A stretch of DNA of 64,000 bases from Psychroserpens sp. Hel_I_66. Lineage in GTDB: Bacteria; Bacteroidota; Bacteroidia; Flavobacteriales; Flavobacteriaceae. The stretch lies in the NCBI RefSeq assembly GCF_000799465.1, contig NZ_JUGU01000001.1, forward strand, positions 2,810,501 through 2,874,500. Direction: 5' to 3'. The translations under genes were made by a program, and so were the position numbers. Below the pieces are notes generated by a model. That model searched no databases and was not told the DNA's origin. It worked only from the letters and a program-made list of their open reading frames with translations. Shown here one piece after another: positions 56,581 to 64,000 of the stretch (position 1 is the stretch's first letter; each line of letters opens with the position of its first letter).

Positions 56581-56585
56581 CTTTA

Positions 56586-57935
56586 TTACTCTTGTATGGG
56601 TTGTATTTTAAAATCTTCCATAAATTTAGTGGTATAATTTCCTGCTAAATAGTCTGGATGATCCATCAATTGTCTATGAAATGGTATTGTTGTTTTTATA
56701 CCTTCTATTACAAATTCATCTAAAGCACGTTTCATTTTGTTGATTGCCTCTTCCCGGGTTTGGGCAGTGGTTATCAACTTTGCAATCATAGAATCATAGT
56801 TTGGCGGAATTGAATAACCTGCATAAACATGCGTGTCTAAACGAACTCCGTGACCTCCTGGGGCATGTAATGTTGTAATACGTCCTGGTGACGGTCTAAA
56901 GTCGTTAAAAGGATCTTCTGCATTAATACGACATTCTATAGAATGTAGTTGTGGTAAATAGTTTTTTCCTGAAATTGGAACTCCCGCAGCTACAAGAATT
57001 TGCTCTCTTATCAAGTCAAAATCAATAACTTGCTCAGTAATTGGGTGTTCTACTTGGATACGTGTATTCATTTCCATAAAGTAGAAATTACGATGTTTGT
57101 CTACCAAGAACTCTACTGTTCCTGCTCCTTCGTAACTAATATATTCAGCTGCCTTTACTGCTGCTTTTCCCATTTTTTCACGAAGTGCCTTGGTCATAAA
57201 TGGAGATGGTACTTCTTCGGTCAATTTTTGATGACGTCTTTGAATTGAGCAATCTCTTTCTGATAAATGGCAAGCTTTACCTGTGGAATCCCCTACAATT
57301 TGTATCTCAATATGTCTTGGCTCTTCGATGAGTTTTTCCATATACATATCATCATTTCCAAAGGCTGCCTTAGATTCTGTTCTTGCAGATTCCCATGCGT
57401 TTAGAAGATCTTCTTCTTTCCAAACAGCTCGCATCCCTTTTCCGCCACCTCCAGCTGAAGCTTTTAGCATAACAGGGTAACCGGTTTCAAGAGCTACTTT
57501 TTTACAGTCTTCAAAATCTTTAATGATACCCTCACTTCCTGGAACACAAGGCACTCCTGCTGCAAGCATAGTTGCTTTTGCATTGGCTTTGTCTCCCATT
57601 CTATCAATCATTTCTGGTGAAGCACCTATAAATTTGATGTCATGCTCACCACAAATTTTTGAAAACCTTGCATTTTCTGATAAGAATCCATAACCTGGAT
57701 GAATAGCATCTGCATTAGTAATTTCTGCTGCTGCTATTATATTTGATATTTTTAAATATGACTCGCTACTTGCTGGTGGTCCAATACAAACTGCTTCATC
57801 TGCAAACTTAACGTGTAAGCTATCTGCATCTGCAGTAGAATAGACCGCAACAGTTTTAATGCCCATTTCTTTACAGGTCCTAATAACACGTAGTGCTATT
57901 TCTCCTCTATTGGCTACTAATATTTTTTTAAACAT
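56586..57935 (-). CDS. accC: Acetyl-CoA carboxylase, biotin carboxylase subunit
   Basis: 449 residues, normal for AccC. It carboxylates biotin on AccB with ATP and bicarbonate, the first step of fatty acid synthesis. [19 protein letters not shown] at the start, the ATP-grasp loop [12 protein letters not shown], the catalytic [15 protein letters not shown] and the biotin-site RINAEDP are all present. It lies 91 bases after accB on the same strand. Confidence 0.97.
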   Translation of the reverse strand: MFKKILVANRGEIALRVIRTCKEMGIKTVAVYSTADADSLHVKFADEAVCIGPPASSESYLKISNIIAAAEITNADAIHPGYGFLSENARFSKICGEHDIKFIGASPEMIDRMGDKANAKATMLAAGVPCVPGSEGIIKDFEDCKKVALETGYPVMLKASAGGGGKGMRAVWKEEDLLNAWESARTESKAAFGNDDMYMEKLIEEPRHIEIQIVGDSTGKACHLSERDCSIQRRHQKLTEEVPSPFMTKALREKMGKAAVKAAEYISYEGAGTVEFLVDKHRNFYFMEMNTRIQVEHPITEQVIDFDLIREQILVAAGVPISGKNYLPQLHSIECRINAEDPFNDFRPSPGRITTLHAPGGHGVRLDTHVYAGYSIPPNYDSMIAKLITTAQTREEAINKMKRALDEFVIEGIKTTIPFHRQLMDHPDYLAGNYTTKFMEDFKIQPIQE

Positions 57936-58026
57936 AGTGTTTTAGTTTAAGAGTTTATGGTTTTTGGTGTTTATCTGTTTCAGCACTATTGCTTCTGCAT
58001 TCAAACATTAAACTTTAAACTTAATA

Positions 58027-58512
58027 TTATGATGGATCAACTAAAAATAGAGGTTGATCAAATTCTACTGGAGATGAATCATCAACTAAAATTTTAACGA
58101 TTTTTCCTGATACTTCAGATTCGATTTCGTTAAATAATTTCATTGCCTCAATAACACATAATACGTCTCCTTCTCCTATTGATGTTCCTACCTCAACAAA
58201 TACTGGCTTGTCTGGAGATGGCTTGCGATAAAATGTTCCTATTATTGGTGATTTGATTGTAATGTATTTTGAATCTTCAGTTGCTGCTGGTGCTTCTGGA
58301 GCAGATGTGGAAGCTGGAGTAGCTGGTATTGCTGGCATAGCTTGTGCAACTGGCTGGTTCATTGGTATTTGCTGAACATAAGTCGTGGAATCACCTTTGT
58401 CTTCTGAACCTGTTCTAATGGTGATTTTAACATCATCCATTTCTAATTTAACCTCACTTGCGCCAGATTTGGCTACAAATTTGATTAAGTTTTGAATTTC
58501 TTTAATATCCAT
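58027..58512 (-). CDS. accB: Biotin carboxyl carrier protein of acetyl-CoA carboxylase
   Basis: 161 residues. An N-terminal helix, an Ala/Pro linker (about 55-80) and the biotinyl domain (82-161). The biotinylated lysine is Lys125 in [10 protein letters not shown] (the usual AMKM is AMKL here, as in many Bacteroidota). [16 protein letters not shown] is the conserved thumb region. It lies 37 bases after fabH. Confidence 0.96.
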   Translation of the reverse strand: MDIKEIQNLIKFVAKSGASEVKLEMDDVKITIRTGSEDKGDSTTYVQQIPMNQPVAQAMPAIPATPASTSAPEAPAATEDSKYITIKSPIIGTFYRKPSPDKPVFVEVGTSIGEGDVLCVIEAMKLFNEIESEVSGKIVKILVDDSSPVEFDQPLFLVDPS

Positions 58513-58549
58513 AATTATTAGTCATTTTAATTAGTTAGTTAAAAGTTGG

Positions 58550-59545
58550 TTATGAATTATAAGCCCACTTTAAATAAATTGAGCCCCAAGTAAATCCGCC
58601 TCCAAAGGCTGCGAATATTATTTTATCGTCTTTTTTGAGTTGTGATTCGTAATCGTGCAATAGTAGAGGTAATGTTGCCGAAGTTGTATTTCCGTATTTA
58701 TGAATATTCATCATTACTTTCTCTGGCACTAAGTTCACTCTATTTGCTGTAGCTTCAATAATCCTCTTATTGGCTTGATGTGGTGCTAGCCAAGAAATAT
58801 CGTCATTTGTAAGATTATTTTGCTTCATGATGCGTTCTGTCACATCTGCCATATTGAAAACTGCATTTTTAAATACCGTTTTTCCTTCTTGAAAAATATA
58901 ATGCTTACCTTCTTTATATGTGTCTTCATTTATTGGATAAGATGATCCACCATAGGTTGCCTGAAGAAAATCTCGTCCTTCGCCATTGCTTCTCAATAAT
59001 TCATCTTGAAGTCCTAAACCTTCATGATTTGGCTGAAATAAAACAGCTCCAGCTCCATCACCAAAAATAATACATGTAGCTCTATCTTCATAATTGATAA
59101 AAGATGAGTTTTTATCTGCTCCAATGAGCAAAACATTTTTGTATTTGCCTGATTCTATATAACTAGAGGCAACCGACATTCCGAAGAGAAAACTTGAGCA
59201 AGCAGCTTCAAGATCAAAAGAAAAGGCATTCGTTGCCCCAATCTTAGTTGCAGTAAAAGCTGCGGTTGAGGCAGCTTTCATGTCTGGTGTTGCTGTTGCA
59301 ACGATTACTAATTCTATATCCTTTGGGTCAATTCCTTTTTTATCAATAAGGTTTTGAGCAGCTTTTATTGCTAAATAGGATGTTCCCTTGCCTTCATCTT
59401 TTAAAATTCTACGCTCTTTAATACCTGTACGAGTGGTAATCCATTCGTCATTGGTATCGACCATAGTTTCTAAAATCTTATTAGTTAACACGTAATCTGG
59501 CACATATGCACCAATAGCTGTAATTGCAGCTGTGATTTTACTCAT
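58550..59545 (-). CDS. fabH: 3-oxoacyl-ACP synthase III
   Basis: 331 residues. FabH condenses acetyl-CoA with malonyl-ACP to start fatty acid synthesis. The catalytic Cys116 is in EAACSSFLFG, with His in APHQANKRI and Asn in YGNTTSAT. The N-terminal TGIKERR and the C-terminal GGGFTWGS are typical. A near-consensus -7 (TTAATTTG on the minus strand, 59637-59644) and the terminator after rpmF suggest that fabH-accB-accC is its own transcript. Confidence 0.96.
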   Translation of the reverse strand: MSKITAAITAIGAYVPDYVLTNKILETMVDTNDEWITTRTGIKERRILKDEGKGTSYLAIKAAQNLIDKKGIDPKDIELVIVATATPDMKAASTAAFTATKIGATNAFSFDLEAACSSFLFGMSVASSYIESGKYKNVLLIGADKNSSFINYEDRATCIIFGDGAGAVLFQPNHEGLGLQDELLRSNGEGRDFLQATYGGSSYPINEDTYKEGKHYIFQEGKTVFKNAVFNMADVTERIMKQNNLTNDDISWLAPHQANKRIIEATANRVNLVPEKVMMNIHKYGNTTSATLPLLLHDYESQLKKDDKIIFAAFGGGFTWGSIYLKWAYNS

Positions 59546-59678
59546 ACTAAACTTTTAATAGTTTCAAAAAGAGACTAAAACTGTGAAAAAACAGTAATTT
59601 TTTAATGAATTTACTAATTTTTCAACGATTATAGTGCAAATTAAGGTTTTTTTAGAGTTTGAAAAATTAAACATAAAA

Positions 59679-59702
59679 AAAACGCTCATTAATGAGCGTT
59701 TT
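59679..59702 (-). terminator. Terminator after rpmF
   Basis: A perfect palindrome with stem AAAACGCTCA / TGAGCGTTTT and a TTAA loop. On the minus strand a T run follows. It lies 20 bases after the rpmF stop. Confidence 0.85.
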
Positions 59703-59722
59703 ATTATATGCATGCATAATAC

Positions 59723-59926
59723 TTATGCTAGATTTTCCTCTTTTTCTGAGTTGTCAATTAACACTTGACCTCTATAGTACAATTTACCTTCATGCCAATG
59801 TGCTCTATGAAAAAGGTGTGCTTCTCCTGTTGTAGGACAAGTAGCTATAGTAGGAACAGATGCTTTATAATGTGTTCTTCTTTTATCTCTTCTTGTTTTA
59901 GAAATTTTTCTTTTAGGATGTGCCAT
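59723..59926 (-). CDS. rpmF: 50S ribosomal protein L32
   Basis: 67 residues, starting [21 protein letters not shown], the L32 signature. It lies eight bases after the yceD-like gene, the conserved arrangement upstream of fabH in many bacteria. One Cys (TCPTTGEAH) remains of the zinc motif found in some L32 forms, so this is the zinc-free type. Confidence 0.96.
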   Translation of the reverse strand: MAHPKRKISKTRRDKRRTHYKASVPTIATCPTTGEAHLFHRAHWHEGKLYYRGQVLIDNSEKEENLA

Positions 59927-59934
59927 TTTATATG

Positions 59935-60489
59935 TTATTTATCCGTTAATAGTTTTTTTAATGTATTCCAACGAGGATCAATTTCCTCTGATGTTTCTTC
60001 TTTTTCGCCCAAACTTTTTGGGCTTAACTCTTCTAATTTTTCAAGTATGTCTGAATCTAATGTACCATCTTCAACGCCTGGATGTATTCTTTTTGCTGGC
60101 ATTGATAAAATGATTAACTCATAGATGTATTGTGCTACATTGATTTCGTATTCACCGTGTGGCAAAATTAAAATATCTTCAAACTCATCATTATATTCTT
60201 CACCAAATTTTACAACCAGCTTAAATTCACCATCAACAAATTGATCGTAAGGCTCGTTTGTAAGATCACAATTAACGTTTACACTACCTGAAATTTCAAA
60301 AAATAATTCAAGTAAAGTTGTTTTTTTTTCAAAAACCAACTCTGTTTTTACGTCTACATCATTAAAATCATCATACTCAAAATGTTCAAAGAACTTTTTA
60401 TCAATCTGATAATCAAAATGGTGCTTTCCTACTTTGAGACCAATAAATGGTATCGTAAATTCCTTTAAGGGCTTCATCATCGCATTCAT
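59935..60489 (-). CDS. YceD/DUF177 family protein
   Basis: 184 residues of the DUF177 family that accompanies rpmF. E. coli YceD and plant relatives are linked to 23S rRNA accumulation (family knowledge). The conserved C-terminal part includes [22 protein letters not shown] and [12 protein letters not shown]. The Cys of the usual CxRC pair is partly kept (NCDLTNEP). The start could be at 60489 or 60477. Its -7 element is at 60500-60507. Confidence 0.88.
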   Translation of the reverse strand: MNAMMKPLKEFTIPFIGLKVGKHHFDYQIDKKFFEHFEYDDFNDVDVKTELVFEKKTTLLELFFEISGSVNVNCDLTNEPYDQFVDGEFKLVVKFGEEYNDEFEDILILPHGEYEINVAQYIYELIILSMPAKRIHPGVEDGTLDSDILEKLEELSPKSLGEKEETSEEIDPRWNTLKKLLTDK

Positions 60490-60499
60490 TTTGAGCCTG

Positions 60500-60507
60500 C
60501 AAATATA
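60500..60507 (-). promoter_or_regulatory. -7 element of yceD-rpmF
   Basis: Reads TATATTTG on the minus strand, an exact TAnnTTTG match ten bases before the yceD start. Confidence 0.5.
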
Positions 60508-60568
60508 TAAATTTTAATTAATTAACCTATGGTTATAAACAAAAAATGTTGACAACTTGTTAAAGCTG

Positions 60569-61630
60569 TTAGCGCGGAGATTTTTCAGCTCGTTTAGGGG
60601 CTTTCTTTAAAGGGTTTTTTGAATACTCTTTATATTCCTCCCTATTATTATAAATCTCAATAGCTTTAAAAACTGCCTCTTTAAATGAACCATGATCTGC
60701 TTCTCCTTTACCTGCAATCTCAAATGCTGTACCATGATCTGGTGAAGTCCTTACTTTACTTAATCCCGCAGTATAATTAACACCATGACCAAAAGCAATT
60801 GTTTTAAAAGGTATCAAGCCTTGATCATGATACGATGCAATAATGGCATCGAAATTTTTATAATTCTTTGACCCAAAAAAGCTATCTGCAGAGTAAGGCC
60901 CATAAACCATCTTTCCTTTCTCTTTAATTTCCTGTAACGTTGGTCTTAAAATATTATCGTCCTCTTCTCCAATAACGCCATTATCTCCTGCATGAGGATT
61001 AATACCTAACACCGCAATTTTTGGTGTTCTAACCCTAAAATCTTCTATTAATGATTTATAAACGGTATCAATTTTTTCTATAATAAGTTGTTTAGTAATC
61101 TTGCTTGGTACATCCTTAACGGGAACGTGGTCTGTAAGCAACCCAACCTTTAGGGAGTCTGTCACCATAAACATAAGACTTTTTCCTCCTAATTTTTCAG
61201 CTAAATAGTTGGTATGCCCAGGAAATTTGAAACGTTCTGATTGTATGTTATGTTTATGAATTGGTGCTGTTACCAAAACATCAATATTTCCATTTTTCAA
61301 GGCTTCAGCAGCAGCTTCTAAAGATTTTACTGAGTATTCTCCTATTTTAAGATCTTCTTCTCCAAAATTAATATTGACATGATCTTTCCAAACATTCAAC
61401 ACATTAATTTTACCATCAATAATTTGGTCTAGTTGATTTATTCCATGAAAATTAATAGCACTGCTAAAATGCTTTTTAAAAAAAGACATGGTTTTGATAG
61501 ATGCAAAAATTACTGGAGTACAAAACTCCATCATTCTATTATCCTCGAAAGTTTTAATTATGATTTCCGATCCAATACCATTTAAATCTCCAATTGAAAT
61601 ACCAAGCTTTATTTTTTTGTCTTTTTCCAT
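60569..61630 (-). CDS. pdxA: 4-hydroxythreonine-4-phosphate dehydrogenase
   Basis: 353 residues from the ATG at 61630. It oxidises 4-phosphohydroxy-threonine in DXP-dependent pyridoxal phosphate synthesis. IGDLNGIGSEIIIK at the start, VTAPIHKHN, GHTNYLAEKLG, the metal His in YHDQGLIPFK and RTSPDHGTAFEIAGKG are diagnostic. A start at 61678 would add 16 residues and cross the -7 element at 61666. Divergent from ribE. Confidence 0.95.
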   Translation of the reverse strand: MEKDKKIKLGISIGDLNGIGSEIIIKTFEDNRMMEFCTPVIFASIKTMSFFKKHFSSAINFHGINQLDQIIDGKINVLNVWKDHVNINFGEEDLKIGEYSVKSLEAAAEALKNGNIDVLVTAPIHKHNIQSERFKFPGHTNYLAEKLGGKSLMFMVTDSLKVGLLTDHVPVKDVPSKITKQLIIEKIDTVYKSLIEDFRVRTPKIAVLGINPHAGDNGVIGEEDDNILRPTLQEIKEKGKMVYGPYSADSFFGSKNYKNFDAIIASYHDQGLIPFKTIAFGHGVNYTAGLSKVRTSPDHGTAFEIAGKGEADHGSFKEAVFKAIEIYNNREEYKEYSKNPLKKAPKRAEKSPR

Positions 61631-61651
61631 TAAGATGTTTTCTATTGTACG

Positions 61652-61659
61652 TAATTTTG
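61652..61659 (+). promoter_or_regulatory. -7 element of ribE
   Basis: TAATTTTG, an exact TAnnTTTG match, 31 bases before the ribE ATG. It lies next to the oppositely oriented pdxA element. Confidence 0.45.
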
Positions 61660-61665
61660 TATTTG

Positions 61666-61673
61666 CAAATTTA
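61666..61673 (-). promoter_or_regulatory. -7 element of pdxA
   Basis: Reads TAAATTTG on the minus strand, an exact match, 35 bases before the pdxA ATG. Confidence 0.45.
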
Positions 61674-61690
61674 ACCAATTATTCGACACT

Positions 61691-62281
61691 ATGTTTACAG
61701 GCATCATTGAAGATTTAGGGATTGTTACAAAACTTGATAGAGATCAGGGCAACCTTCATTTAACTATTAAGAGCGCTATAACCCAAGAATTAAAAATAGA
61801 CCAAAGTGTTGCGCACAATGGAATTTGCCTAACTGTCGTTTCCATCAATAATGACACCTACACTGTTACTGCAATTAAGGAAACCATCGACAAAACAAAT
61901 ATTGGAGATTTAATGGTTGGAGACATTGTAAACCTAGAACGTGCCATGAAACTTGGTGATCGTTTAGATGGACACATTGTACAGGGACATGTCGATCAAA
62001 TTGGATTTTGCCAAAGTGTTAAAGAAGAAAACGGAAGTTGGTCATATACTTTTGATTATGATGATACCTTCGGAAATGTAACTATTGAAAAAGGGTCTAT
62101 AACTGTTAATGGCGTAAGTTTAACGGTGGTAAATTCAGAAAAAAACAAATTTAGTGTAGCAATTATTCCCTATACGTATGAGCACACAAATTTTAAGAGC
62201 CTTCAAAAAGGATCTAAAATAAATCTAGAATTTGATGTTTTAGGAAAATATATACAAAAGCTATATCAAAATAGACTATAA
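61691..62281 (+). CDS. ribE: Riboflavin synthase, alpha subunit
   Basis: 196 residues made of two lumazine-binding beta-barrels. It dismutates two 6,7-dimethyl-8-ribityllumazines to riboflavin. MFTGIIEDLGIV opens the first barrel and LGDRLDGHIVQGHVDQIG opens the second. ITVNGVSLTVV is the second-domain ligand strand. No FMN riboswitch is seen in the short leader. Confidence 0.95.
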   Translation: MFTGIIEDLGIVTKLDRDQGNLHLTIKSAITQELKIDQSVAHNGICLTVVSINNDTYTVTAIKETIDKTNIGDLMVGDIVNLERAMKLGDRLDGHIVQGHVDQIGFCQSVKEENGSWSYTFDYDDTFGNVTIEKGSITVNGVSLTVVNSEKNKFSVAIIPYTYEHTNFKSLQKGSKINLEFDVLGKYIQKLYQNRL

Positions 62282-62289
62282 GTTTAAAA

Positions 62290-62490
62290 TTAGTCTTTAG
62301 AATTTTGAATGGTTTTCTTTATTCCGAAGTAAGCACCAACAACCAAGGCAAAAGTAGTAAACCCATCAATAGGTAAACCTGGAGGAGGAGGAGGCATTGG
62401 AGGTGGCGGAGTACCATCTTGAGCCAAACACACAAAACTTATTAATACAAATAAGGTTGAGGTTAGGAATTTCTTGTTTTGTATTCTCAT
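62290..62490 (-). CDS. Tiny PID-CTERM-like sorting-signal protein
   Basis: 66 residues from the ATG at 62490. Signal peptide MRIQNKKFLTSTLFVLISFVCLAQ, then DGTPPPPMPPPPPGLPIDG, a hydrophobic helix FTTFALVVGAYFGI and a basic tail KKTIQNSKD. A Pro-rich stretch, PID, one helix and a basic end correspond to the PID-CTERM C-terminal sorting domain of Bacteroidota (from memory). Here the tag is almost the whole mature protein. The longer frame to 62580 adds an AT-rich tail without signal features. A 19-base motif shared with 1050-1068 lies 69 bases upstream. Confidence 0.7.
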   Translation of the reverse strand: MRIQNKKFLTSTLFVLISFVCLAQDGTPPPPMPPPPPGLPIDGFTTFALVVGAYFGIKKTIQNSKD

Positions 62491-62559
62491 TGTGGCGTAA
62501 ATGTATAAAAAAAAAGGTCTCAACAAAATATAATAACGAAAAAACATCCATAAAAGGCA

Positions 62560-62578
62560 AAAATATTCGACAAAATGC
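62560..62578 (-). promoter_or_regulatory. Shared 19-base upstream motif, copy 2
   Basis: AAAATATTCGACAAAATGC, 18 of 19 bases identical to 1050-1068, in the same orientation relative to its gene. The rest of the 259-base gap 62491-62749 is AT-rich with no other recognisable signal. Confidence 0.5.
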
Positions 62579-62749
62579 ACGTATTTGCCCGATTTGCGTC
62601 AAATTTTTATTAAAATCAAATATATACTTTTTTAAGAAATATTGCGTAAAAACAATATAATTTCAATATTAAATCCTTGTTACGATGTTCATTAGGTTTG
62701 TTACACATACGATATAAATGTGATTAGGGTTTTATATATAAATATAAAA

Positions 62750-63499
62750 TTAACGATGCATTTGGTCGAGAATATCGATAACTTTTGCTTTTTTCCTAAC
62801 AGAAACAGGAACATTCTCTCCATTTTTGAGCATTAGGTAACCACCATCTGTTTTTATAAACGCACTAATACATTGTATATTTATAAGATGACTTTGGTGG
62901 ATTCTCAAAAAACCATAAGGTTTAAGCATATCTGCAAAATATTTTAAGGTCTTGGTCACAAATACTTTTTTTCCATCATTTAAATGAAACATAGTGTTGT
63001 TACTATCAGACTCACAACGAATAATATCATCCAAATTCACTATAATTATTTTATCAAGCGTATGCAGTGAAATCTTATCTGGTTTTTTCTCTGGAGCAGC
63101 TAATGTTTCCTTTAAAATATTTAATCTTTCTTGGTTGGGTTGTAGTTGTTCTTTTGCTCTTTCAATTGCATCTTTTAGCTCTTCTTTTGCATATGGTTTT
63201 AGCACATAGTCAATCGCAGCAAACTTAAAAGCTTTTATAGCATACTCGTCACTTGCGGTTACAAAAATGATTTTCGACTTTAAATCAGGAAAAATCTCCA
63301 AGACATCAAATCCAGTGCCATCTCCCAACATGATGTCTAGAAATAGAATATCTGGCTGCACCTTCCGAAGTACTTTTGCTGCCTCTACCACACTTTGAGC
63401 TGTATTTATAATTTTTATGTCAGGATGATGGGATTCAATGTCGCTTCTTAAAAGCTCCATTGCATCTTTCATATCTTCTACTATAATTGCTGTCAACAT
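62750..63499 (-). CDS. LytTR-type response regulator
   Basis: 249 residues. The receiver domain (1-120) has the phospho-acceptor Asp55 in DILFLDIMLGDGTGFD and the Lys of switch region KPYAKEEL. The LytTR DNA-binding domain (about 145-249) includes IIRCESDSNNTMFHL, FLRIHQSHLINI and KVIDILDQMHR. LytTR proteins bind DNA through beta strands as dimers at paired short repeats. Its start is two bases after the kinase gene, so they form one two-component operon. Confidence 0.95.
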   Translation of the reverse strand: MLTAIIVEDMKDAMELLRSDIESHHPDIKIINTAQSVVEAAKVLRKVQPDILFLDIMLGDGTGFDVLEIFPDLKSKIIFVTASDEYAIKAFKFAAIDYVLKPYAKEELKDAIERAKEQLQPNQERLNILKETLAAPEKKPDKISLHTLDKIIIVNLDDIIRCESDSNNTMFHLNDGKKVFVTKTLKYFADMLKPYGFLRIHQSHLINIQCISAFIKTDGGYLMLKNGENVPVSVRKKAKVIDILDQMHR

Positions 63500-63501
63500 A
63501 A

Positions 63502-64000
63502 CTAATAATCTGTTTCTAATGGGATTTTAAATACAATGGTCGTGCCACCAATATTGCCATCTTTTAATTCTATTTCCTTTATTTCTAAGGCGTTTTTACC
63601 AGATATAGATTCCAAGCGTTCTTTTGTAACGGTTAATGCCATAGATTGATGATCTGTTTTGGGTTTTTGTTGTTGAGAGCTAAAGATACCAACACCATTA
63701 TCACTAATAGTGACCTTTAGAATATCTTTAGTATTTTCAAACAATATATATAACTCTCCATTTCTTGGTCCTTTCAATATACCATGCCTAATAGCATTTT
63801 CAACAAAAGGCTGTATGAGCATTGGTGGGATTAATATTTCTTCGGGATCCAGATCTAATTTTAAATCAATATTATATTCAAATGGTTTTTCTGCCATTAA
63901 TTTTTCTACTTCTATATAATGACGTAACGTTTTTATTTCTTGATCTAAATTTATGGCATCCTTTCTAGAATTAACCAACGTTTCTCGAAGTAAAGTTGCA
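63502..64000 (-). CDS. LytS-family sensor histidine kinase, N-terminus outside window
   Basis: The last 166 codons are visible, reading through the window end. The start would lie beyond 64000; a TTG at 63978 is internal (it is preceded in frame by ATLLRE). The His_kinase helix (ATLLRETLVNSRKDAINLDQ, first part by position) is followed by the ATPase N box FVENAIRHGI and the G1 box DNGVGI. The phospho-acceptor His is outside the window. It pairs with the LytTR regulator downstream. Confidence 0.9.
   Translation of the reverse strand, partial: ATLLRETLVNSRKDAINLDQEIKTLRHYIEVEKLMAEKPFEYNIDLKLDLDPEEILIPPMLIQPFVENAIRHGILKGPRNGELYILFENTKDILKVTISDNGVGIFSSQQQKPKTDHQSMALTVTKERLESISGKNALEIKEIELKDGNIGGTTIVFKIPLETDY

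Noticed and set aside
62491..62580. Longer N-terminus for the tiny PID-CTERM-like protein
   Set aside because: The extension is AT-rich, would put a second hydrophobic stretch before the signal peptide and would cover the shared upstream motif.

Overview
The window looks like a chromosomal segment of a marine-type member of the Flavobacteriaceae (Bacteroidota). It is AT-rich, roughly one third G+C by eye. It carries several secreted proteins with type IX secretion C-terminal signals (type A and type B), a SusC-like TonB-dependent receptor, Bacteroidota-type -7 promoter elements (TAnnTTTG), a MATE/UspA/LytTR repertoire, and the fatty-acid block yceD-rpmF-fabH-accB-accC next to pdxA/ribE. No rRNA, tRNA, CRISPR array, insertion sequence or phage gene was seen.

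Layout. 1-11.1 kb: the truncated end of a 7TMR-DISM sensor, UspA, a GNAT acetyltransferase with a MATE exporter, a 2OG-Fe(II) dioxygenase, queD-lpxH, an osmC-dinB-recJ-MFS operon and a divergent AhpD-like gene. 11.2-18.7 kb: a two-gene operon pairing a SusC-like outer-membrane barrel that has no recognisable plug with a giant alpha-2-macroglobulin-like protein that carries a TonB-box/plug domain in its middle. 18.7-29.2 kb: mostly housekeeping genes (uracil-DNA glycosylase, flavin disulfide reductase, rsmI, tdk, alr, mscL, asd) and one large T9SS adhesin. 29.4-38.6 kb: a diheme cytochrome lipoprotein, two tandem FG-GAP/UnbV surface proteins, a prolyl oligopeptidase and an orphan ABC ATPase. 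38.6-41.9 kb: an RNA-repair locus with a structured leader, two uncharacterised genes and an RtcB ligase. 42-50 kb: a TlpA-like lipoprotein and a lipid biosynthetic cluster (PPTase, ACP, KS, DH, ER, type III polyketide synthase, methyltransferase, flavoprotein). 50-56.6 kb: a Gre-like factor, MtgA, an amino-acid-oxidase-like flavoprotein, a T9SS metalloprotease and a lipoprotein. 56.6-64 kb: accC, accB, fabH, rpmF, yceD, pdxA, ribE, a tiny PID-CTERM-like protein and a LytS/LytTR two-component pair cut by the window end.

How the parts work together. The lipid cluster combines the enzymes of the Streptomyces SrsABC logic (type III PKS, methyltransferase, flavin hydroxylase) with its own acyl-ACP supply, so a methylated and oxidised alkylresorcinol- or alkylpyrone-type lipid is a reasonable inference. 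The receptor and A2M genes look like one outer-membrane machine whose plug has been moved to the partner protein.

The strongest signal not tied to any gene is an 8-base word, CTTCGGAA (reverse complement TTCCGAAG). I count at least 43 copies, about one per 1.5 kb, equally in both orientations, in several reading frames and in intergenic DNA. Base composition would give about one. Its density and orientation behave like a DNA-uptake-type genomic word. All counts were made by eye.
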